Positions 26,116 to 32,364 of a stretch of DNA of 32,364 nucleotides are shown here, piece after piece. The first letter of the stretch is position 1; every line of letters begins with the position of its first letter. The DNA comes from Acidobacteriota bacterium (GTDB lineage Bacteria; Acidobacteriota; UBA6911; RPQK01; JAJDTT01). The notes under the pieces are model-generated. The model worked only from the letters and a program-made list of their open reading frames with translations. It had not been told where the DNA came from and did not search any database. The stretch is from contig JAJDTT010000114.1 of the NCBI GenBank assembly GCA_022827025.1, positions 1 through 32,364 on the forward strand. The letters run 5' to 3'. A program made the translations under genes and the position numbers.

Positions 26116-27895
26116 TCCGGCTGACTGTCCGGCCGCTGCCCGCCCGTAGTGTGGAATAGCGGTCAATGGGGAGATCGCTCCACTCTTCGACACCGCCGCC
26201 GGGCCAGGAGACACGGACGGCCGCGACGCGGTTCCGGTTCCCCAGCCCCACCAGCACCCGGGGATCGTTGGCGGAACCGTAGCTGCCGTCGGTCCTCACA
26301 CGCCGCAGCAGCGTGAGACCGTCAGGGAAGACGACTTCCACCCGGGCTCCCAACATGTCCCGCGGGATGTCTTGGCCCAGCAGCCGCAATCCCAACCAGT
26401 GACGGCGGGTCCCCACGTTGTTGATGAGCAGGCGTGCCGGACCGTTGTTGTTGACGATCAGCACGTCCACGTCTCCATCGTTGTCGACGTCCCCAAAGGC
26501 GCCGCCGCGGCTCACCTCGGAGAGCTGGAATACGGCTCCGCCCTGGCGGGTGACCTCCTCGAAACTTCCGTTGCCCAGGTTGCGGAAGAGCTGGTTGGGC
26601 TGATGCAAGGGATAGGGGTCCCGCAGTTTTTCCAGGGCCTCGATGGTCGCCACCTCTCCGTGCAGGGACAGAATGTCCAGCCAGCCGTCGTTGTCGTAGT
26701 CCAGGAAGGCGGTCCCGAACCCGGTGTAGGGCATGCTCGCGACCCCCAATTCGCTCTCGAAGGTCTGGTCTTCGAACCATCCCCGGCCATTGTTGAGGTA
26801 GAGGGTATTGGTTTCCCGGATCAGATGGGTCATGAAGAGATCTTCGTCACCGTCGTTGTCCAGGTCTCCGGCGTCGACGCCCATGCTGGCCTCGGTTTTC
26901 CCGTCCCGGTTCAGGGCGCAGCCGGCCACCAACGCCTCTTCCCGGAAACTGCCGTTTTTCTGGTTCATCCACAAGTGATTGGGCCGCTGATCGTTGGCGA
27001 CGTAGAAATCGATCCAGCCGTCTCCATTGAAGTCGGCGCTCACCACGCCCAGCGCGCCGCCGTGCCTGGTGGCGACGCCGGTCTGGGAGGACACGTCCTG
27101 GAAACTCCCATCACCCCGGTTGCGATAGAAACGGTTGGCCTGGGCCGGGTAGCTGCGGGGTCCACAGTAGTCGATGGCTCCCGTACTGGAGTAGCACCTC
27201 TTGGGATTGGACAGCCGGTAGTCCACGTAGTTGCCCACGAAGAGGTCCAGCCAACCGTCCCGGTCGTAGTCCAGGAAGGAGGCGCTCACGCTCCAAGCCG
27301 TATCGGCGCCGTCACCCGCGGGGACCTCGGAGAAGGTGCCGTTGCCGTTGTTGCGGTACATCTGGTTCTTGCCGAAGTTGGTGACGTAGAGATCGACCCA
27401 GCCGTCGTTGTCGATGTCGCCCGCCGCCACGCCCATCCCGTAGCCCAGCGAGACGATTCCGCTCTGCGCGGTCACGTCGGTGAAGCGCAGGTCGGGCGTC
27501 CCGTCCGGGTTCGACTTCAGGTCGTTTCGAAAGAGCCGGTCGCGGAGCGGAGGCTCTTCCGGGGGCGGGAAGAGGGCGTCGTCGATGGTCTTGTCCGGAC
27601 CCAGCAACTGGCCCTGCACCAGGTAGACGTCCAGGTCGCCGTCGTTGTCGTAGTCCAGGAGGGCGCCTCCGGGACCCATCATCTCGCAAAAGTAGTACTC
27701 GCCGGACATGCCGTTGAAGTGGCGGAAGTGGATCCCGGCCTCCGGGGCGACGTCCTCGAACCAATCGGTGCCGCCGTCTCCAGTCTTGGACGGGTGCACC
27801 CAAGACGTGCAGACCCCCAAGGTGGCGGCCCCGATCAGAACGATCAGCCGGTTGAGTTTTGGGGTTGGAGGAGGAGAAGAGGAGTTCCTAGCCAC
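26108..27895 (-). CDS. CRTAC1-family seven-bladed FG-GAP propeller with ASPIC/UnbV domain
   Basis: A 595-residue exported protein. Seven Ca-binding-type motifs mark a beta-propeller: DYDNDGDLDVY, GDIDNDGWVDLY, DYDRDGWLDLF, DFNGDGWIDFY, GDLDNDGDEDLF, DYDNDGWLDIL and GDVDNDGDVDVLI. The C-terminal 90 residues are an ASPIC/UnbV domain (HWLGLRLLGQ, GARVEVVFPDG, VRVSWPGGGVEEW). An N-terminal hydrophobic segment (LIVLIGAATLGVCTSW) acts as signal or anchor. GTG 27895 is preferred: it overlaps the GWxTD stop by eight bases (GTGGCTAG), as the next pair does; the longer start at ATG 27934 would overlap by 47. CRTAC1 proteins are secreted with unclear function, probably binding proteins or polysaccharide. 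Confidence 0.9.
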   Translation of the reverse strand: MARNSSSPPPTPKLNRLIVLIGAATLGVCTSWVHPSKTGDGGTDWFEDVAPEAGIHFRHFNGMSGEYYFCEMMGPGGALLDYDNDGDLDVYLVQGQLLGPDKTIDDALFPPPEEPPLRDRLFRNDLKSNPDGTPDLRFTDVTAQSGIVSLGYGMGVAAGDIDNDGWVDLYVTNFGKNQMYRNNGNGTFSEVPAGDGADTAWSVSASFLDYDRDGWLDLFVGNYVDYRLSNPKRCYSSTGAIDYCGPRSYPAQANRFYRNRGDGSFQDVSSQTGVATRHGGALGVVSADFNGDGWIDFYVANDQRPNHLWMNQKNGSFREEALVAGCALNRDGKTEASMGVDAGDLDNDGDEDLFMTHLIRETNTLYLNNGRGWFEDQTFESELGVASMPYTGFGTAFLDYDNDGWLDILSLHGEVATIEALEKLRDPYPLHQPNQLFRNLGNGSFEEVTRQGGAVFQLSEVSRGGAFGDVDNDGDVDVLIVNNNGPARLLINNVGTRRHWLGLRLLGQDIPRDMLGARVEVVFPDGLTLLRRVRTDGSYGSANDPRVLVGLGNRNRVAAVRVSWPGGGVEEWSDLPIDRYSTLRAGSGRTVSRNE

Positions 27896-29504
27896 CCTTG
27901 ACCCGGAAGCTGTCTCCGACCTGAGTCTTGGCATCGTTGAGCTGATCCCACGCTTCGACTTCCACCCGGTAGGTTCCGGGCTCCAGGCCCCCCAGGTGAA
28001 ACCCCTTCACCAGGACCAGTCTGTCCGGCGAGAAAAACTGAACCGATTCCCCGTTGTTGTCGGTGGTCTCGTGGATGAGGTCGCCGCCGCGCCTGATTCG
28101 ATAACGCACCTTCAACTCGGGCGCGTTGGAGGATTGATCCAGTCCGAAATTGTACAGGTGCAGGTAGACCGCCAGCAGAGACCGGGGGGAAAAGCTCTTG
28201 TCCATGCTGGGCCGTACCTTGACGTCTCCCAAAACGAACATCTGGTTGTCTTCGGGCACCACGTCCAGCTTGCGGATGAAGTCGGAAAGAACGAGCGAAC
28301 TGTTGCTCAGTTTCGTTCCTTCCTTCAAGCCCGACGGCGGAATAATGGCTTGTTTGACGGCGCCGATGTTGCTGCTTTCGACGTCCTTCACGACCAGATC
28401 GAGCTTGTATCGGGTCTTGTTTTCCAGGATCAGGACCTTCTGGTACAGCGATCGGCCCCGCAAACTTCTCTCCAGCTCCTCCGGCGTGTATGAGATCACC
28501 AGTTCATCGTCGAATTCCTGGATCAACCGGTTGTCCAGGCTGGTCACGGCGCCATAGAGGCCGATTCGAGCGGTATGCAGATCTCCTTTGCGCTTGAAGG
28601 TCATGTCCTTGTTCTGGAGCTGCAGGGTGACGGGAACCAGAATCTTCTCCCGGTTGAGTTTGAAGTAGTCGTTTCGAACCTGGAAGGCGAGGTTCGAATA
28701 GCCGATGTCGACCTTCACCAATTCTCTCAGATCGTTGTACTTGATCTCCTTCGGGGTCTGTACCTTGGAGAAAATCTCGTAGCGGTAGAAGGGGTTGTTC
28801 CGAAAACTGCCGGTGTTGTAGGCGGGGTTGTGCCGTCCCGGAGCAAAATAAGGGCGGTCCTCTTTTTTCATGAGACCCACCTGCTCGGCCCAGGTCAGGC
28901 CCTGGCCCGGCATGTGCAGAAGCGCATCCTTTTCTTCCGGATTGAGAGCCAGGTGGTAGTCCCCTGTGAAGGAGCTGTCCACGAATTCCAACTCGATGTC
29001 GTCCCCAATGCCGTCCAGGTGCCGATAGCGCCACCGTTCGAACGCATAGACGGTGGTCTGTCCGCCACCCTGTTCGAACTCCCGGTCGTAGAAGCTTCCC
29101 GCGGCGTAGGTCTCAATTTCGACCGGTTCCCCGTGAATGATGTAGACACGGCCCCGATCCGAGCGCCATCCCTCTTTGCCGGAGTGGAATCGCTCATTGG
29201 CATAGGCGATGCGCCGATAGTGTTCTTCCTTGAACTCGTTGAGCGCCGTCCGGGGATCGGGGTCTCGCCGGCGCCAGAACTGTTCGATGAAACGCTCCTT
29301 TTCGTCCTCCGTGGTCAACTGCGCAAAAACCGACTTCTCGTCGTCCGTAATGATGTAGACGGCATCCCTTTCCAGCCAGTTCTTGAAATAGTCTTCGCTT
29401 TCCTCACGTCGAACGTCGGCATCTACTTCTTGCTTTGCGGCCGCCGCGGAAAAGGACGGCCCCAGCGACAGAAGCATCAAAAGGGGAGGGAATAGAAGTC
29501 GCAC
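27888..29504 (-). CDS. GWxTD-domain exported protein
   Basis: A 538-residue exported protein. The GWxTD domain (about residues 30-190) has FWRRRDPDP at 76-84 followed by EEHYRRIAYANERF and the name motif as GWRSDRG (112-118), with Ser replacing Thr. The family is frequent in Acidobacteriota and Bacteroidota and is uncharacterised. The C-terminal half is beta-rich (about 250-538) and includes DLVVKDVESSNIG and VEVEAWDQLNDAKTQ. GTG 29504 is preferred because AAAGGA lies eight bases upstream and a compact signal peptide follows (MRLLFPPLLMLLSLGPSFSA). GTG 29537, which opens the frame, is the alternative. First gene of a three-gene operon with CRTAC1 and TPR proteins, and divergent from the haem/copper lipoprotein. 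Confidence 0.87.
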   Translation of the reverse strand: MRLLFPPLLMLLSLGPSFSAAAAKQEVDADVRREESEDYFKNWLERDAVYIITDDEKSVFAQLTTEDEKERFIEQFWRRRDPDPRTALNEFKEEHYRRIAYANERFHSGKEGWRSDRGRVYIIHGEPVEIETYAAGSFYDREFEQGGGQTTVYAFERWRYRHLDGIGDDIELEFVDSSFTGDYHLALNPEEKDALLHMPGQGLTWAEQVGLMKKEDRPYFAPGRHNPAYNTGSFRNNPFYRYEIFSKVQTPKEIKYNDLRELVKVDIGYSNLAFQVRNDYFKLNREKILVPVTLQLQNKDMTFKRKGDLHTARIGLYGAVTSLDNRLIQEFDDELVISYTPEELERSLRGRSLYQKVLILENKTRYKLDLVVKDVESSNIGAVKQAIIPPSGLKEGTKLSNSSLVLSDFIRKLDVVPEDNQMFVLGDVKVRPSMDKSFSPRSLLAVYLHLYNFGLDQSSNAPELKVRYRIRRGGDLIHETTDNNGESVQFFSPDRLVLVKGFHLGGLEPGTYRVEVEAWDQLNDAKTQVGDSFRVKGG

Positions 29505-29733
29505 GGTTCTGATCCTTTGTTTCAATGGAGATCTCACCGGTGCAACCTAGTTTAGGCAAGATCCGATTCGGGATCAACGATGCGAATCGACCTCCAGCAT
29601 CCCCGCCGGTGCTCCCTCGACTTGACCGGTTTGTCCGTCAGCCAGCAGGATGGACTCAGTGGCTGGAATCGTCAGGGAGACCAGGACTAACTGCGCTGTC
29701 GGGAATCTCCGTGGCCTGCGGCGGCGTCAGGCG

Positions 29734-32004
29734 GTGGAGCTGAACAGGTCGATTCGCTCCCGACTGAGGAGATTCAAGGCAACCGTTGGGTTTCCCCTCA
29801 TATTGGGGGCCTTGTTCGCCTCCATTTGGACCGGATGTACCCACTCGGACCCTCCGCAGCCCTCACCGGCAGTTCCAGCTTCCGTCTCTGAAGAAGCAGT
29901 GGCCAGCAAGGTGCCCGAGCCGCACGGCAGCTTGACCTTCACCCGGGACATCGCGCCCATTGTCTTCCGCAATTGTTCTCCTTGTCATCGTCCGGGCGGG
30001 GCGGGTCCGTTCGATCTGCTCAGCTACGACGACGTCAAAACCCGGGGCCGGTTGATGGTCGCGGTCACGCAGAGCCGGTACATGCCTCCCTGGCAGCCCG
30101 AGCCCGGCTATGGTGAGTTCATCGGCGAACGCCGGCTCGGTGATGAGCAGATCGACATGCTTCAGAAGTGGGTGGCCCAGGGGGCGCCAGAAGGGGACCC
30201 GGCCGACCTGCCCGGCGTCCCGGAGTGGCCGACGGGATGGCTGCTGGGGCCGCCCGATCTGATTGTGACCATGCCCCGGCCCTACATGCTGGCCGCCGAG
30301 GCCGGCAGTGCAGGGAAGGATGTCTTTCGCACCTTCGTGCTGCCGGTTCCGCTGGAGTCCATGCGTTACGTCCGGGCGTTGGAGTTGAGACCCGGAAATC
30401 CCAAGGCCGTGCATCACATCGTGGGAGGGGTCGACCCCACGCCGCGCTCCCGGCAACGCGACCAGCAGGACCCGACGCCCGGTTTCGACGGGATGAGGTC
30501 CACTCAGACGGCTCGCCCGCCCGGGGGCCATATCCTGGTCTGGACGCCTGGAAAGGTCCCCACGGAGTACGCCGAGGGCTTGGCGTGGGGAATACGGGAG
30601 GGGACCGACCTGGTGCTGGAACTGCACATGCAACCCTCCGGCCGGCCGGAACCGGTTCAGCCCAGCGTCGGCCTCTATTTCAGTGACGAGGCGCCCACCA
30701 AGACCCCCTTCATCCTGATTCTGGGCTCCGTCGCCATCGATATTCCGGCGGGCAGCAAGGACCACCGGGTCGAAGACAGCTATGTGCTGCCGGTGGACGT
30801 GCGGGTGACGAGTCTCTATCCGCATGCCCATTTTCTGGGCAAGCAGATGGAGGTCTTTGCGCGCCTTCCGGACGGGAGCCGGCGTTGGCTTCTCTACATC
30901 AAGGATTGGGACTTCAACTGGCAGGACGATTATCTCTACGCCGAGCCCGTGTCGCTCCCGCGTGGCACCGAACTGACCATGCGCTACAGCTACGACAACT
31001 CGGCAGACAACGTTCGCAATCCACATAATCCACCCCGGCGAGTGGTCTACGGCCCCAATTCCTTCGATGAGATGGGTGAGGTGTGGATCCAGATGCTGAC
31101 CCGCGACCAGGGCGACCGGGCAACGCTGCAGAGCGATTACCGGCGCAAACAACTCGACCTGGGCATTGCCGGCTTCCGGCATTCCCTGGACACCAAGCCC
31201 CAGGACGCCAAGACCCATCTGCAACTGGGTCAGGCACTCTACGCCCAGGGAAAGATCGAGGAGGCCATCAGGCACTATCGCCAGGCGCTGGATTTGCAAC
31301 CTTCCAACGCCGAAACGCACGCCTATCTGGCCAACGCCCTGATGCAGCAGGCCAACCCGGAGGAGGCGATTCGCCATTACTCCCGGGCGTTGGAGCTCAA
31401 ACCGGACTTTGTCGAGGCTCACCTCCATGCCGCCAACTCGCTGATGGGCCTCGGAAGACACGCTCAAGCGGAAGGGCACTATGCGCGGGTCGTCGAATTG
31501 AAAGGCGGCCATGCCTTTGCCCGCTACATGCAGGCCATGGCGCTGATCCGGCTGGGCCGCTACCAGGCCGCCCGGTCCCGGTTGGAAGAGGGCCGCCGGG
31601 TGGTGCCTGAGGATATCGACATCACTCACGCCCTGGCCCGGCTGCTGGCGGCGGCTCCCGACAGCAGCGTTCGAAACGGACCGCTGGCCCTGCAGCTCTT
31701 GCAGAAGGTGTTTCAAGCTCAGCCGGAAGTTTCCTTCGAACACGTGGAAACGCTGGCGATGGCCTTCGCGGAAACGGGGCAATTCCAGCGAGCGGTCCAG
31801 ATGCAGCAGGCCATGGTCGAGGACGTCAGCCGAGGCGGCCGTCCGGATCTCGCCCAAATGCTGCAGGAGAACCTGGGCCGGTATCGCCGGGGAGAGGCCT
31901 GCCGGAAACCCTGGAAGGACGATGATCCGGTGTTTTCACCACGTCCCGGCGAATGGGCTCCGCTTGGGTCTTCGTCCGAGGCCAACCGGCGGCCCCGACC
32001 CTGA
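29734..32004 (+). CDS. Lipoprotein with c-haem site, PHM-like copper domain and TPRs
   Basis: A 756-residue envelope protein. GTG 29734 gives a normal lipoprotein signal ending in SIWTGC; ATG 29650 is the alternative start. Residues about 65-140 hold a cytochrome-c-like domain with haem motif CSPCH (81-85) and a later Met candidate in RYMPPW. Residues about 180-470 resemble the copper type II ascorbate-dependent monooxygenase fold (peptidylglycine hydroxylase type): His227-His228 (AVHHIVGG), His298 (LELHMQPSG), His364-x-His366 (YPHAHFLGKQME) and Met447 (FDEMGEVW) match the two-copper ligand set. TPRs follow from about residue 490, and the C-terminus (CRKPWKDDDPVFSP) is paralogous to the TPR protein at 24352-26115. 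A redox or hydroxylation role at the cell surface is likely; the substrate is unknown. Confidence 0.88.
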   Translation: MELNRSIRSRLRRFKATVGFPLILGALFASIWTGCTHSDPPQPSPAVPASVSEEAVASKVPEPHGSLTFTRDIAPIVFRNCSPCHRPGGAGPFDLLSYDDVKTRGRLMVAVTQSRYMPPWQPEPGYGEFIGERRLGDEQIDMLQKWVAQGAPEGDPADLPGVPEWPTGWLLGPPDLIVTMPRPYMLAAEAGSAGKDVFRTFVLPVPLESMRYVRALELRPGNPKAVHHIVGGVDPTPRSRQRDQQDPTPGFDGMRSTQTARPPGGHILVWTPGKVPTEYAEGLAWGIREGTDLVLELHMQPSGRPEPVQPSVGLYFSDEAPTKTPFILILGSVAIDIPAGSKDHRVEDSYVLPVDVRVTSLYPHAHFLGKQMEVFARLPDGSRRWLLYIKDWDFNWQDDYLYAEPVSLPRGTELTMRYSYDNSADNVRNPHNPPRRVVYGPNSFDEMGEVWIQMLTRDQGDRATLQSDYRRKQLDLGIAGFRHSLDTKPQDAKTHLQLGQALYAQGKIEEAIRHYRQALDLQPSNAETHAYLANALMQQANPEEAIRHYSRALELKPDFVEAHLHAANSLMGLGRHAQAEGHYARVVELKGGHAFARYMQAMALIRLGRYQAARSRLEEGRRVVPEDIDITHALARLLAAAPDSSVRNGPLALQLLQKVFQAQPEVSFEHVETLAMAFAETGQFQRAVQMQQAMVEDVSRGGRPDLAQMLQENLGRYRRGEACRKPWKDDDPVFSPRPGEWAPLGSSSEANRRPRP

Positions 32005-32215
32005 CCCGCATTTCTCACCAGGCCGCTTGGTGTATGTTGAAAAAGATATTCCTCTCGGGCATTTAATCGATTTTTGTCAAGGTATCGCCGAGACACACTG
32101 CGCTGGGCACGCCCTCGCTGGTCTTTTCGCCCTCAGCGCGCACATGCTCCCTTAACCGTAGTTACCACTACGCTTGCGGTCGCGAGCACGCGCTGAGGGC
32201 GAAAATCCTGCGCGA
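32005..32215. other. Intergenic region dominated by an inverted repeat
   Basis: After the lipoprotein stop no coding sequence is supported. From 32124 to 32205 the DNA is a large nested palindrome, listed separately. Confidence 0.5.
32124..32205. repeat. Large nested inverted repeat (82 nt)
   Basis: The arms TTTTCGCCCTCAGCGCG (32124-32140) and CGCGCTGAGGGCGAAAA (32189-32205) are perfect 17-base complements. Inside, TGCTC pairs with GAGCA across a four-base bulge, and CGTAGT (32157-32162) pairs with ACTACG (32167-32172) around the loop TACC. The whole could fold as a long hairpin. The T-tract is at the left end and an A-tract at the right, so read on the minus strand it ends in TTTT and could act as a terminator for the frame arriving from the right. 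Alternatively it is a REP- or MITE-like element. Confidence 0.8.
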
Positions 32216-32364
32216 TCATCGTGCCCCCTTCTTAGTAACTTCACCTCCTCGATGACCGTAGGGGCACTGCGGGTGCCCTCCGGCGTCGCATCGTTCCCCG
32301 GCACCCGGTCCGGTCGGGACCGGGTCGTTCGTCAGACCGCAACGCGGACAGGCGCCGCCGCCGA
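32216..32364 (-). CDS. Possible C-terminal end of a zinc-ribbon protein (partial)
   Basis: The minus-strand frame entering from the window edge reads ACPRCGLTNDPVPTGPGAGE, then a stretch with RCDAGGHPQCPYGHRG, and stops at TGA 32216-32218. CPxCG and CDAGGHPQCPYGH give spaced Cys/His pairs like a zinc ribbon. However, the same DNA carries the dispersed repeat at 32257-32280 and another hairpin, so the reading may be accidental. The window ends before any start. Confidence 0.25.
   Translation of the reverse strand, partial: GGGACPRCGLTNDPVPTGPGAGERCDAGGHPQCPYGHRGGEVTKKGAR
32257..32280 (+). repeat. Dispersed palindromic repeat, copy 2
   Basis: CGTAGGGGCAC, a three-base spacer TGC, then GGGTGCCCTC. 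Both arms are identical to those of the copy on the minus strand at 24209-24236; only the spacer differs in length and sequence. Confidence 0.8.
32303..32325. repeat. Short perfect hairpin
   Basis: ACCCGGTCC (32303-32311) and GGACCGGGT (32317-32325) are perfect nine-base complements around a five-base loop. No T-run follows. It stands just beyond the dispersed repeat and may belong to the same repeat-rich segment. Confidence 0.6.

Noticed and set aside
26372-27901. 509-codon plus-strand frame opposite the CRTAC1 gene
   Set aside because: It is the antisense shadow of the regular Asp/Gly-rich propeller repeats (Val/His/Gln-rich translation) and the opposite strand has clear domains.
29863-31857. 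664-codon minus-strand frame opposite the haem/copper lipoprotein
   Set aside because: Antisense to a gene with complete metal motifs; the translation is low in recognisable structure.

Overview
The window is high-GC bacterial DNA rich in secreted, multidomain proteins. The combination of a GWxTD-domain protein, a CRTAC1-type beta-propeller, TPR proteins, a haem/copper (PHM-like) lipoprotein and a CehA/McbA-type metallohydrolase is best known from Acidobacteriota and relatives. That assignment is inferred from gene content only; there is no rRNA or other marker gene here.

Region 1 (1-13140) is accessory. Two large secreted zinc metalloproteases (345-5105 and 5992-8571) share a roughly 217-residue domain that I cannot assign to a named family, and the first also carries an array of fifteen exact-length 72-bp leucine-rich repeats. 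They are followed by a small membrane-protein frame broken by one in-frame TGA, a pentapeptide-repeat protein with a tiny secreted peptide beside it, a degenerate Cys-rich frame, and a composite cell-wall enzyme (M23 peptidase, a second HExxH motif, coiled coil, Sel1 repeats). Long gene-poor stretches separate these genes.

Region 2 (13141-13960) is a scar: an IS1634-type transposase fragment cut at both ends runs straight into a visibly AT-richer small ORF.

Region 3 (14055-17381, minus strand) is a compact operon: MetE-like methyltransferase, MeaB-type GTPase, methylmalonyl-CoA epimerase and an MBL-fold hydrolase, with very short gaps or overlaps. Its neighbour (17513-20316, plus) is a translationally coupled pair, an unknown exported protein and a CehA/McbA-type hydrolase, which converges on a LolA-like exported protein.

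Region 4 (21219-24141) holds housekeeping-type genes: a PfkB sugar kinase, a RadC-type JAMM protein, a small RRM RNA-binding protein with a recognisable promoter and long leader, and an O-methyltransferase.

Region 5 (24352-32004) looks like one functional unit. A minus-strand operon of GWxTD protein, CRTAC1 propeller and TPR protein has two 8-nt start/stop overlaps. Divergent from it is a lipoprotein with a c-type haem site, a PHM-like copper monooxygenase fold and TPRs, whose C-terminal part is paralogous to that of the TPR protein. This is the best candidate for a little-described extracytoplasmic redox system. The ends of the region carry palindromic intergenic repeats, including one element present at 24209-24236 and again at 32257-32280, and a large nested inverted repeat at 32124-32205.
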